Shown here one piece after another: positions 30,546 through 42,260 of a stretch of 64,000 bases of DNA. A program made the translations under genes and the position numbers. Position 1 is the stretch's first letter; every line of letters starts with the position of its first letter. This stretch comes from Dictyostelium firmibasis (taxonomy: Eukaryota > Evosea > Eumycetozoa > Dictyosteliales > Dictyosteliaceae): NCBI GenBank assembly GCA_036169595.1, contig CM069767.1, forward strand, positions 3,233,501 through 3,297,500. The letters run 5' to 3'. A model generated the notes under the pieces. That model was not told the DNA's origin, made no database searches, and was given only the letters and a program-made list of their open reading frames with translations.

Positions 30546-33435
30546 ATGAGATTATTATTATTAGCACTTATTTTAGTGTTAAGTAATATTAATTTAATTA
30601 GTGGTAATGGTTTAGTTTGGCCTCATCCAAGATTACCATGTAGTCCATATGACGATAGAGGTTGTATTAATACAGAAAAATGTAGTAGTACAGATTGTGA
30701 TTCATTTAAACGTAGAATGTAAAGCATATTTTTAAATAATAATATTTTTCAAATGGATAAAATATTAATTTTTTTTTTTTTTATTTTTCGTTTTTTAAAA
30801 TAACAGATATTTTGATGTTGCATATAATACAGTTTTTACAATTTATCAACATACAATTTTTAGACACTATTCAGCAAATTATTATAAAATTGAGTTAATA
30901 GTTGGAGATAAAGTTTATCCCATTCATAAATTCGGTCAACATAGAGGCGATGATTGTGAGTTTGATGAAATTGTACCAGCTTTATATAAGAAAGTTCAAT
31001 TTTTAGATTTATCAACTCCAATTAAAGCAACCATTCAATTTTCTTTTGATTTTTCATCACATCCAAAACATGCAAATATTTATTATTCATGTGTAGATAT
31101 TTGGTTATTCGACTCTGCATATTATAACTATTGTCCAAGTAATAGTGGAGGTGGTTGGTCAAGTGGTGGAAGTGGTAATAGTGGTGGTAGTTGGTCAAGT
31201 GGTGGTAATGGCAATAGTGGTGAACATTCAAGTGGAGGATGTCCAACAAGTAGCGGTGGTTGGACAAGTGGATCATCATCCGGTGGTCACTCAAGTGGAT
31301 CTTGGTCATCTGGAAATAGTGGAGGTGGTTCATCTTCAGGTGGTCACTCAAGTGGATCTTGGTCATCCGGAAATAGTGGAGGCAGTTCATCATCTGGAGG
31401 TCAATCAAGTGGGTCTTGGTCATCTGGAAATAGTGGAGGTGGATCATCATCTGGAGGTCAATCAAGTGGGTCTTGGTCATCTGGAAATAGTGGGGGTGGA
31501 CCATCATCATCAGGTGGTCACTCAAGTGGATCTTGGTCATCAGGAAATAGCGGAGGTGGTTCTAGTGGAAGCAGTGGAGGTAATAGTGGTTGGTTAACAT
31601 CCTCAGGCGGTTCAAGTGGAGGTAATAGTGGCGCTGGTTCATCTTCAGGAGGTGCCTCGTCTTCAGGAGGTAATAGTGGTTGGTTGACATCAGGAGGTGC
31701 TTCATCTTCAGGAGGTGCCTCATCTTCAGGAGGTAATAGTGGTTGGTTAACATCAGGAGGTGCTTCATCAGGAGGTGCTTCATCAGGAGGTGCTTCATCA
31801 GGAGGTGCTTCATCAGGAGGTGCTTCATCAGGAAGTGCATCATCCTCAGGTGGTAATAGTGGTTGGTTGACATCAGGAGGTGCTTCATCTTCAGGAGGTA
31901 ATAGTGGCGCTAGTTCTTCAGGAGGTAATAGTGGTGCTAGTTCTTCAGGAGGTGCCTCATCTTCAGGTAATAGTGGTTGGTTAACATCAGGAGGTGCCTC
32001 ATCATCAGGTGGTAATAGTGGCGCTAGTTCTTCAGGAGGTAATAGTGGTGCTAGTTCTTCAGGAGGTGCCTCATCTTCAGGAGGTAATAGTGGTTGGTTG
32101 ACATCAGGAGGTGCCTCATCTTCAGGAGGTAATAGTGGCGCTAGTTCATCAGGAGGTAATAGTGGTTGGTTGACATCGGGAGGTGCCTCATCTTCAGGTG
32201 GTAATAGTGGCGCTAGTTCTTCAGGAGGTAATAGTGGTGCTAGTTCTTCAGGAGGTGCCTCATCTTCAGGAGGTAATAGTGGTTGGTTGACATCAGGAGG
32301 TGCTTCATCTTCAGGTGGAGCAACTGAGGGTAATAGTGGTTCATCTTCTGGAGGTAATAGTGGTGCTGGTTCATCTTCTGGAGGTAATAGCGGTTGGTTG
32401 ACATCAGGTGGTGCCTCGTCATCAGGTGGTGCAACTGGAGGTAACAGTGGTGCTAGTTCATCCTCAGGAGGTAATATCGGTTGGTTAACATCAGGTGGCG
32501 CCTCGTCATCAGGTGCAACTGGAGGTAATAGTGGAGCTGCTACTGGTGCCGCAACTGGAGGTAATAGTGGAGCTGCTACTGGTGCCGCAACTGGAGGTAA
32601 TAGTGGAGCTGCCACTGGTGGTGCAACTGGAGGTAACAGTGGAGCTGCCACTGGTGGTGCAACTGGAGGCAACAGTGGAGCTGCCACTGGTGGTGCCACT
32701 GGAGGTAACAGTGGAGCTGCTACTGGTGGTGCCACTGGAGGTAACAGTGGAGCTGCTACTGGTGTTGCAACTGGAAATGGTGCAAGTGGTGCTGCAACTG
32801 GAAATGGTGCAAGTGGCGCTGCAACTGGAAATGGTGCCAGTGGTGCTGCAACTGGAAATGGTGCTAGTGGCGCTGCAACTGGAAATGGTGCTAGTGGTGC
32901 TGCAACTGGAAATGGTGCCAGTGGTGCTGCAACTGGAAATGGTGCCAGTGGTGCTGCAACTGGAAATGGTGCTAGTGGTGCTGCAACTGGAAATGGTGCC
33001 AGTGGTGCTGCAACTGGAAATGGTGCCAGTGGTGCTGCAACTGGAAATGGTGCCAGTGGTGCTGCAACTGGAAATGGTGCTAGTGGTGCTGCAACTGGAA
33101 ATGGTGCCAGTGGTGCTGCAACCAGAAATGGTGCAAGTGGCGCAGCAACTGGAAATGGTGCTAGTGGTGCAGCAACTGGAAATGGTGCTAGTGGTGCTGC
33201 AATTGTAAATGACCCAAATGTTTCTTCATTATCGAACTCTGAAGCAGCAACAACTACCGGTAGAAATACTAGAGCCCCAACAAGTAGAGCTCCAGCCCCA
33301 CAACCAACTCCAACCTCTTCTTCAGCTGAGGAACCAGCTGCTGGTGGCGATCAAAATTCAAGTGCAATCTCTAAATTTAGTATTGAATCATTTGGAGTCT
33401 TTGTTTTATCAATGATAATATATTTAGTACTTTAA
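30546..33435 (+). CDS. Secreted Gly/Ser/Ala-repeat surface protein with N-terminal Cys domain
   Basis: Two exons: 30546-30718 and 30807-33435 (88-bp intron splitting an Ile codon), 933 residues. A signal peptide (about 1-20) is followed by a compact domain of about 180 residues with eight Cys and many aromatic residues (GLVWPHPRLPCSPYDDRGC, IYFDVAYNTVFTIY, YYSCVDIWLFDS). The remainder is repetitive: five units of SSGGHSSGSWSSGNSGGG type, NSGWLTSGGASSSGG units, seven 12-residue ATGGNSGAATGG units and sixteen 9-residue ATGNGASGA units. The end is Ser/Thr/Pro-rich and then hydrophobic (FGVFVLSMIIYLVL), a GPI-anchor signal. It looks like a mucin-like or matrix surface protein, likely O-glycosylated. 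The N-terminal domain is not recognised. The exon 2 frame contains no ATG before 33207-33435 repeats, so the short first exon is needed. Confidence 0.85.
31262..31560 (+). repeat. Degenerate 57-60-bp repeats coding Ser/Gly/Trp units
   Basis: Five units built on GHSSGSWSSGNSGGGSS, with His or Gln alternating in one position. They precede NSGWLTSGGASSSGG units that run to about 32510. Confidence 0.85.
32515..32766 (+). repeat. 36-bp tandem repeat, 7 copies
   Basis: Exactly 252 bases, seven in-frame units coding ATGGNSGAATG plus Ala, Gly or Val. Confidence 0.9.
32767..33198 (+). repeat. 27-bp tandem repeat, 16 copies
   Basis: Exactly 432 bases, sixteen units coding ATGNGASGA; copy 14 has Arg for Gly (ATRNGASGA). 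Units differ at third positions of Ala and Ser/Gly codons, so the array is not recently homogenised throughout. Confidence 0.95.
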
Positions 33436-33529
33436 ATTATAATAATTAACATTCTTTTATAAAAATAAAATAAAACTATTCAAAAATAACTTTAATTTTT
33501 TTTTTAAATTTTTTTTTTTATTATTGATA

Positions 33530-35238
33530 TTACCATTTAACTTTATTTAATAAATCTTTAACAAATTGATCACAATCGCCTAAATAAACATAATCGAATT
33601 CATGAGGTTGAGCGACCAACTCACGATTAATCAATATTTGAGGTATTTGTTTATCCACTATATCAGGTATTAAAGATACAGGTTGAACTTGTAATGATGA
33701 ACCCATTACAATGAGTAAATCGATGTCTTTTACATCTTTAACTACACATTGATCGAATCTATCTGGTAGATTTTCACCAAAAAATACTATATCGGGTTTC
33801 ATAAATGATTGACCATCATTACATTGTTGACAGAGTGGTATTTCCATTTTCATGATACTATTTCGAATGGTTTTTCCATCGACAGTTAATTTACAAGTGA
33901 TACAGGTTGCAGTTGAGAAACTACCATGACAATTGACTAATTTCTCTCTGTCAATGCCTGCAACATGCTCTAAGGTATCGATGTTTTGAGTGTAGTTTCT
34001 AAGCAGTTTACCTTTTTCATCTAACAATTTTATAAAGGAATGAGTTGGTGATGGTTTATGATTACCTGGAAAAATCTCTTTGGCAAACTCAAAGAATGGT
34101 AAAGGATTTGCACGTAGATAATGAATATCAAAAAGTGATTCTGGTCTTGGTAAATTGTATTTCTTTTCGATGGTTTCATAAACGCCACCTTTTGACCTAA
34201 AATCTGGAATTCCGCACGAAACCGATACACCAGCACCAGTTATAATTACAATATTTTTACTTGATTCAAATAGTTGGCAAACCTTTTCAAACGTTGATAA
34301 ATCCAATGTTGTTATTTTTTTTCTATAGGGTCTTGCCAATGTATTATACTTTAAGTAGTTTAAAAATAAATTCACTGCCACTTTTTTCCTTGTTAAAAAT
34401 GCAGTTATGATTTCCCATGCGTCATCTTCTTTTTCTAATTCTAATTTAAAACCAATATCCTTTGTAAATTCAATTGGATCACTTCCTAATGATTTCTTTT
34501 CTTGAATATGTTTATACATAAAACTACGTGCTACCAATTCAATATTTTCTTCTTCTTCTTCTTCTTCATTATTATTTCCAATTCTTTGTATTTCATCGTT
34601 GTTATCATCATCATCATCATTTACAATATCTAAAACTGCTGTTTCATTTAATTCTGTTTTTGTAGTTGTTATTGTCGATGTTGTTGTTGTTGTTGTTGTT
34701 GTTTCAGTGTTTACTAATTTCTTTTGAATCTTTTTAATTTCATTAATATTATCTAAATGATCTTCATCATCTAATAATTCTTCTTCATTTTCATACTCAT
34801 ATTCATATTCACTACTATCTTCGTCTTCTTCATTATCATCTTCATCTCCACCTACTTGTTCTTCATCAGAATAACCATCACCAATAAATTCGTACTTTCT
34901 TCCTTTTTTATCTAATTTATTAATTAATTTAGTATCAATTTCAACATCTAAATCTTCATCTTCATCTGCTTCTTGCAATTGTTCTAAACTATTTATAGAT
35001 TTTCTATTTTTAAAATTTTCATTTTTTAATTTTAAAAAATAAGGTAAGAATTTTTTTTTTCAATTTTTTTCATTTTTTTTAATTTTTTTTAATTTTTTTT
35101 TTTTTTTTTTTAAGATTTTTACAATTTTTTTGAGGGTGTGTCTTTGGATGAGATTTCTTCATAATTTTTTTTACTTAAATTGTTTTGGTTGGCTTCTATT
35201 TCTTTTTGTTCATTGTTTTCTAAAGATCTCTTATTCAT
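33530..35238 (-). CDS. SIRT1-type NAD-dependent protein deacetylase (sirtuin)
   Basis: Two exons on minus: 35238-35123 and 35003-33530 (119-bp intron), 529 residues. Exon 1 supplies the ATG (MNKRSLENNEQKE) and a basic SSKDTPSKKLKS stretch, a possible nuclear signal. The catalytic core is SIRT1-like: GAGVSVSCGIPDFRS (295-309), FDIHYLRANPLPFFEFAKEI, LLRNYTQNIDTLE (TQNID 377-381), catalytic His398 in NCHGSF, zinc ligands Cys406, 409, 430 and 433, MKPDIVFFGENLP and GSSLQVQPVSLIP. The region before the core (about 50-195) is very acidic with a Thr run. The protein deacetylates acyl-lysine on histones or other proteins using NAD. D. discoideum has several sir2 genes; I cannot tell which letter this one bears. 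Confidence 0.95.
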
Positions 35239-35492
35239 ATCTTTTTTTCTTTTTTATATGTTTATTTTTTATTTTTTAACTTTTTTATTTTGAAACCGAA
35301 ATTTTGTGAAAAAAAAAAAAAAAAAAAATTCAAAAAATAAAAAAAAAAAAAAAAAAAAAAAAAAAAGAAAAAATTTTTTAAATAAAATTTTATTTAAAAA
35401 AGTTTTGGATTTATATTTCTTTTTTATTTTATTATAAGTTTACATAAAATAAAACATTTTTATACTAATGAGGTAATTTATAAAAAAAACAA

Positions 35493-35538
<46 letters not shown>

Positions 35539-36198
35539 AGATTTTCAAACATTAAATAAAAAATAATTTGAATTCCAATCATCATTGATGATTACCACTC
35601 CCTGAATTGATCCAAAATACAGAATATAGTTTATAATTTTTTAAAAAAAAATATTTTTAATTATGTTTTTTATTTATTTTTTTTGTTTTTGTTTAAAAGG
35701 TTTTGAAGAATGTAATAATATCCACAAAATCTACTATAAAATTTTTTAGCATGGATGTGAAGGGTGTTTTTTTTTTTTTAAAAAAAAATAAAAAAAAATT
35801 CACAGGAAAAGGAATTACATTTCCAATGGTGAGAATGAAATTAATTTAAAAAATAAATAAATAAAAAAAAAAAAAGAAAATATATATACATTGTGACAGT
35901 TAAAAAATCTTTTCAAAGAAAAAAAATTCAATTAACAAAAATATCTCTTTTTATGTGTTCACACGAGCAAAACTTAAGTGAAATAAATTAATAATCAATA
36001 AAAAAGAATATCAATACCAAAATAATTTTACTGCCAGCTATAATTTTCAAAAAAAAAAAATTTATCTCCTTTTATCCCATTTGTCTTTTTTTTATAAATA
36101 TTATCAATTATAAAAAACCCTTTCTTTAAAAAACTTAAAAACTTAAGTTTTCCAAAAAGAAAAAATTAAGTTTGCCAAATATGGGAATTTTAATCATT

Positions 36199-36241
<43 letters not shown>

Positions 36242-36308
36242 AATATATAAAATTTTTTTTTTTTTAATATATTTTTATTTTATTAGTTGTAAAATAAATA
36301 AAAAAAAA
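35239..36308. other. Divergent spacer with palindromes, sirtuin / ubiquitin-like gene
   Basis: About 1.07 kb. It holds poly-A/T runs up to about 40 bases, a 17-bp palindrome at 35577-35593 within a less AT-rich island (35567-35635), ACTTAAGT at 35972-35979 and the 14-bp palindrome AAAACTTAAGTTTT at 36138-36151. No ORF with coding composition. Confidence 0.5.
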
Positions 36309-37184
36309 ATGGATCCACTACTTAAAACAGGATTAGAATCCTTATTAAATATTAAAATTGAAAATGAATCACCTACAATATCCTTTAAGGAATATTCTTC
36401 CATAGTTCATGGAGTAAATCACAACTTAACTAATATTGATAATAATAAAAATAACAATAATAATTTAAAAGAATTTAATTCTAAATTTTTTAATCCAACA
36501 GATAATGTAACTATTTATATTAGACATATAAGTGGAAAAACATTTGAAATGAAGACAAATTTGAATTATTCATTGTCAGATATCAAAAAACAATTTTTTG
36601 AAAACTATGAAAAATCAATTAAGTCAAGTGATATTTCATTATATTATAATGGCAATAAACTAAATGATAATAAATCTTTAGCAGAATATAATATAAGATG
36701 TGAATCGACACTAGCACTTTTTATTAAAAACTCAAAATACTCAATTATAAATACATTCGATCCACATTATAATTATGATTTTAGTGGCATAATAGATATA
36801 CCAAATAGTTTCAAAAGAGGTGGATATTTTTATCAAAGACCATGTGGGTCATTTAGATATGCCCTATTGGTATTGGGGAGATTCAATGAACCCAATGAAG
36901 TTTGGTTAGGTCATACTGGTAGAGCTGGTTTTGGTGAATGGGCGGTAACTTACCATAATTCAATCTCTGATGAAAATTGTCTTACCACACCAAGTTTTGA
37001 TGATATAAAGAAAGAATCTTTCACTTTTAACTACAATGGTGATAACTATTATTTAATATTTCAAAATAGAGTTAATACATCAACAATAACAAGAGTGGTC
37101 ATAAAAAATGTAGAATATTGGAAATCTCCAAATTCATCTTCAGATCACATTAGACCATATTCAATTTGTATTGGCAGAATTTAA
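36309..37184 (+). CDS. Ubiquitin-like domain protein with a C-terminal 'GEWAVTYH' domain
   Basis: Single exon, 291 residues. Residues about 66-140 form a ubiquitin-like fold: NVTIYIRHISGKTFEMKTNL, SLSDIKKQFFENYEKSIKSS, ISLYYNGNKLNDNKSLAEYN and IRCESTLALFI match the beta-grasp pattern, without a C-terminal Gly-Gly processing site, so it is an integral domain and not a conjugated modifier. The C-terminal domain (about 165-291) reads RGGYFYQRPCGSFRYALLVL, NEVWLGHTGRAGFGEWAVTYHN and HIRPYSICIGRI. Similar 'GEW-V-YH' segments after a ubiquitin-like domain occur in fungal and amoebal proteins, and the Tyr-His pair recalls ADP-ribosyltransferase folds; that link is speculative. Function unknown, possibly ubiquitin signalling. 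Confidence 0.75.
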   Translation: MDPLLKTGLESLLNIKIENESPTISFKEYSSIVHGVNHNLTNIDNNKNNNNNLKEFNSKFFNPTDNVTIYIRHISGKTFEMKTNLNYSLSDIKKQFFENYEKSIKSSDISLYYNGNKLNDNKSLAEYNIRCESTLALFIKNSKYSIINTFDPHYNYDFSGIIDIPNSFKRGGYFYQRPCGSFRYALLVLGRFNEPNEVWLGHTGRAGFGEWAVTYHNSISDENCLTTPSFDDIKKESFTFNYNGDNYYLIFQNRVNTSTITRVVIKNVEYWKSPNSSSDHIRPYSICIGRI

Positions 37185-37320
37185 AATTTTTAAATTATAG
37201 AGAATAAAGATAGGCTAAATAACTAGACTATTTTTAAAAAATAAAAAAAAATATTTTAGGAAAACCATTATTAAAATATTACTTTTTTTTTTTTTTTTTT
37301 TTCTATTGATTTTATTTTAT

Positions 37321-40300
37321 TTAATCCTTCATCGAATTCATTGAAACCGATAACCTTTTCATTGATTTTTTATTTTTTAATTTTCTATAATAAAAAACCG
37401 AAGCTGTTGCTACTATTGTTGAGCCACCAACGACTGATACTACAACTATGACTGGTACTTTCCATTTATTTGAGCTACAATTATTATCATTACTATCATC
37501 AACTGGTCTTAATAATTGACCAAAAGATGGATCTATAATAGTTTTAGTGTTAAAACGAGGTGATACAACACCTGTTCTTAATGAGAATTTAGATTGATCA
37601 CTATCATCAATTGAAGCACCAATGAAATTATAAATTTTACTATTATTTTCTCTATCTATTTGAATTAATTCAGTTTGGACTATTCTTTCATCAATTATAG
37701 CACGAGATGCGAATTTACCTGTTAGTGATGTTGAAAAGGTTTGAACTTGATATTGATTTTTTAAATATTTTGATTGTGTATCTATAGGTTCACAATTATA
37801 ATTTTCAGAAGAATCAGTTTTAGATTTGAAAATTGTGACTAAATAATTTAATTCACTTGAAAATTTCCAACCTAAAATGGTAGCTTGATACTTTATTGAA
37901 TTTTCTGGCATGTATAATGATTCGCCAGCAAATTCGATCTCACCTTCTTTTGAAAAATAATGAATAATCAATTCAAATATTGTAGAGTTATCACCTTGTT
38001 TCTTAAAATTACCACTATAGAAATTTGATGTATTAGAGAGACCAGTTCTATTTGTCCACTCAATTTCCGATAATGATAAAAATCTAACTGGATTATTATT
38101 GAAATTCATTTCAACTAAATGAGTGATTGCGACTGTATAGTTAATTTTTGAGCCAGGGAATGTAGTAGAACCATTATCATCAATAATTGGAGGTTCTGGT
38201 TGTGGTGGATATTTTTCATTATCTATTGAACAATCTTGACCTCTCCAACCTTCATAACAAATACATTTTGGTAATTTTTTATTACAATCACCATGTCCTG
38301 AACAATTGTTTAAAAGTTCACAATCGTATAAAGTTGAATAAACCAAACAATCATTTTCGCCACTTAGTTCCGCTGAAATAACCTTTATATTTAAGCCTTT
38401 TCTTTCACTTGGTAAAGGTATTGTTGATTGGTATTTACATTTTATAGTTGTTTGATCAATTATTGAAACGTTTGTACACTCTTGATCTTCAATAACTACA
38501 TTAGTAAAATTAATTTTGAAATTTAATACTGAAATTAAAAGATCTATTGGTTCATTTAAATAAACTTGTGATAATACTTTTAATACAATTGGTGATTCAT
38601 ACTCTGATTGTAATGAATTTGAAATAAGTGTTGATTTAGAAACTGCAACAATTTCAAACTGTCCATAACCTGGTTCAATATCACATTCATATTCAGTGCC
38701 TTGAACTATTGATAAACAATTTGAAAAGAATCCATTTGGGGAATTTACTGATGGTGTTTTAAAAGTATATTGGAATTGCAGATCAACAAGATTTTTATTT
38801 GAATCTTCTTCAAATAAATATTTTCCACTTATGGTTATTTTACTTGTACTATTAAATGAAGATGGTATGGGTTTAATACTATTAAGAATTGGATAAATAT
38901 TTAATGATAGAGAATTAGATCTTTGTGAATCAACAATAACATAAATATCACCATTTCTTGATTTACTTATTGTTAAATCAAATTCAATTTTAAAACTATC
39001 AATTGATTTAATGATTGGTTCATAACTTCCAAATATTAGAGTTGATAAAGTTTTACTTAAATTTCTACCAATAATAGTCACTGAATCTTCTTCTTGTATC
39101 ACTGATAATAACTCTGGCTTAAAGAATGAATAAATAACTTTATTTGATTTCAATTGATTTTGATTTTCAACTAATACTGTATGATTTAAACCAAATCCAC
39201 CATAAATGTGTAAAATAATTTCCTCTGGACTAATGATTGTATAATCTTCATTTACAATTAATTCAGTAGTGTTATCTCTTGAAACTTTAATAGGTTGTTC
39301 AAAGTAACGACCGGTAATTGTTACATCACTTGTTTCAACTGTATCTAATAATTGATTTGAAATCGATGAAATCCAAGGTTTCAATGTAACTGGAATACTT
39401 GGATAAATTTTATCGCCTTGAGTAATTGATAAAGTACCACTTATTACTGACAATGGTAAATTTGTACATTTAATTAATGTTTGACTACCAGAGCAATATG
39501 ACGAGATATTAACACTACCTAAAATTATAGATAGAGTAGTTGCGTCTGATAAATCTTTACCAACTATTAAAAGATCGGCATTCTCTTGATTGGTATAGAG
39601 ATCAGAATTAAAGTATTCAATTTGATATTGTGGATCGTTTGAGGAGATACTATCAACTGTAATCTCTAAACTATAAGTATCTGGTGATAATGGTGGTGAG
39701 AAGCAACTAATTTTTGTATGGTCTTCTACAATAACTACATTTTTACATTCAACATTAACATTTCCTGATCCACCTGTAATATAAACCTTAATCAAACCAC
39801 TATTAACTCCAAAATTGTTACCAGAAATTGAAAGAGTGCCACCAACTTGAGCAATATTATTAGAATAAGTAATTGATGGTTCTGAATATTGATATGTAGT
39901 AGTTGTAGTTTGATTTGAAATTTTCAATGAAACTGGTATTGACCCTGAACCAACTGGTAAAACACAAGTATAGCTTTTAAATGGGACCAATATTGTGAGA
40001 GAGGTACAAGTTTTAAATGTTAAAAATGTGTTTGAAAGTATATTTGAAAAACTGCTACCAGAGATTGTAACGACCCCACCAGTTGTTGGTACTCTATTCA
40101 TACTATTGATTGAAGGTTGATTATATTTTAAAAATTGAGTTTTTGGTGATGTAGTCAATGTACCTACTTGTACAACTATTTCATATGGCCCATCAAATCC
40201 AGCAGGGATTTGAACGTCCAATTCACCATTAATATAATCCTTTTCATAAGGTACTGATGAACCATTGAAGAATACTTTAATTTCACTAAAAACAGTACCA

Positions 40301-42022
40301 TAGTTATCTATACCAATATCAACTTTACCACCAATGGTATCAATGTAATTTGTTTTATTTATTGTTGTAAAAGATGGAGGTATACCACCATACTCTGTTA
40401 ATACACCAGTGTATGAAGCTGTTGTCATGTTTGTTAACTCTAATGTATCTAAATAAATCACAAATCTTGTATCCTTTGTCCATGTTGCTTTTACTGCATC
40501 TCCTCCAATAATTGATTTATACTTTAAAACACAAGGTTTACCTTGATTTGGACCAGTAATATAAACAAAATTTCCATTACCTATATATTGTGCATTTTGC
40601 CATAAAATCCATCTCGCATTACCATTTTGAACTGGTAATGTATTATTTGCAAATTGAATTAATGTATCATCATAAAGTGATCCCATATGACCAATTTGAC
40701 CATCAATTCTTAAATTTGATGCATAATCAATCATTGAAGTTTGAAATGTTGCCCAAGCAAGAAAACCACTATAATAATAACCATTATAAACTTTAAAAAA
40801 AAAAAAATTAATAATCAATATAAAACATTAAAAAAAAAAAAAATTAAATATTTATATTTGAATATTTTAAATAATTTTAAAATTACTTACAAATTGCAGC
40901 TTTAAATGAAACAAAAGTATTTTTTGAAACTGTAATGGTTATTGGTAAAAATTTATTACCAGTTAGATTTTCTGATAAAACACAGGTAAATACTTCATGT
41001 TGTTGTTTGATTACAATACTACTACATGAAACTCCTGGAGCACCTAATGTTACTACTATTTCAGAGGCAACAGTTCCAAAATTTGCACCAGTAATTGTAG
41101 CAACACTACCTTTTGTAAAATTAGGATATACACCACCAATCATTGGTAGTTCATAATTCCAAAAAATTGGAAGTTGATTTATTTTATTTTTACTATCTTT
41201 AATTTGAACAGTAAATTTACCTTGACCAGGTGGAATTACACATTGAACATTGCTATTATCGATTTTAGTTAATGTTACACATGAAAAAGTTTTTGATGAA
41301 TTAGCTCTATTTGTAAATCGTATAGATAATTGGGAATCAACAGTAAATGAACCTAAATTTTTAACAATTACATTTGAACCAGTTGTTGGTGATGGAGGAA
41401 TATGAGGTTCTTCATAACCACCAAATTCACAAACATATTTATCCATTAATGCCAATGGACCAATATTATTAATATATGGAACTGTTACCGAACCTGATGT
41501 ATGTAACCAATGTTCATCTTTAATTAAATTTGGCTCTAAACTTCCAAATATACAAAAACTATAACATTTATCAAAGTAAAGATTATACATATTATCATCC
41601 TCTTCTGGTGAACCTTTAGAATATTTCCAAGTTCCAGTTTTTTCTGCATCACTTCCTGATACCCACATACCAGACGTTGTAAAATTATTTTCTTTTCCCC
41701 AATTCCATTCTTCTTCACTTGTAAATGTTACTAAATATCTAATTATAATTATTAATTTTTTTTTTATTAAAAAAACTATTTTTTTTTTTTTGTTTTTTTT
41801 TTTTTTTTTTTACCCTTTAGTACCATTGAAATAAAAGTCATTACAATGATTTGTGGAATTTGGACCAGTTATTTGAACTCCATAGGCAGCCTTATTGTTG
41901 AAAACTTGGTAGTAGTGCCCATTTTGTGGATTTTTTATTGGGTTTATGGGTTGAGGAGGTGTTAAAGAAAATATACAATTAATTAAAAAAATAAAAAAAA
42001 TTAAATGAAAAATTTTTATCAT
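37321..42022 (-). CDS. C-type lectin / IPT-TIG repeat / EGF single-pass cell-surface receptor
   Basis: Three exons on minus: 42022-41814, 41738-40891 and 40790-37321, 1508 residues; all joins keep phase. A signal peptide (MIKIFHLIFFIFLINCIFS) precedes a C-type-lectin-like domain (YLVTFTSEEEW, MWVSGSDAEKTGTWKY, KYVCEFGGYEEP). After a first set of IPT/TIG units (LPMIGGVYPNFTKGSVATI) comes a second lectin-like stretch (YYYSGFLAWATFQTSMIDYA), then many IPT/TIG or related beta-sandwich units (MNRVPTTGGVVTISGSSF), an EGF module (NCSGHGDCNKKLPKCICYEG), a large extracellular domain and one membrane helix (VPVIVVVSVVGGSTIVATA) with a short basic tail. This is the architecture of Dictyostelium ComC/Tgr-like adhesion and signalling proteins. 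It likely mediates cell contact or carbohydrate recognition; ligand unknown. Confidence 0.88.
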
Positions 42023-42228
42023 TGTTATACACCTTTTTTTTTATAAAAAAAAAAAAAAAAATTTATTTTGATTTGTTGATATATATTTACTTATTTATAA
42101 ATAAATAATATTTTTTTTTTTTTTTTTTTTTTTTTTTCCAAAAAAAATTAATTATACAAATATAAATTCATAAATGAATAAACTGAAAATTAAGTTGTTG
42201 GTATTTTTGGAAATTAAAAATGAATGAG

Positions 42229-42260
<32 letters not shown>

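Noticed and set aside
30546-30718. Short ORF of 58 codons read as a separate secreted peptide
   Set aside because: A donor overlaps its stop and the downstream acceptor restores the frame; it is the first exon of the repeat surface protein.
30600-31140. Lytic polysaccharide mono-oxygenase reading of the surface protein N-terminus (WPHPRLPCSP)
   Set aside because: The predicted mature end is not His and the second His ligand pattern is not apparent.
31518-32735. Long antisense frame (405 codons, Pro/Leu/Glu-rich) opposite the repeat surface protein
   Set aside because: It is the mirror of the Gly/Ser/Ala repeats; no stop arises because the repeats avoid the needed words. The sense strand has signal peptide, intron and anchor.
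32495-33208. Second-frame ORF with Leu/Val/Glu repeats
   Set aside because: Shadow of the 27- and 36-bp repeats, whose length is a multiple of three, so every frame stays open.
35577-35610. C/D box snoRNA (TGATGA ... CTGA)
   Set aside because: Boxes are only about 13 bases apart and the TGATGA is part of a palindrome.
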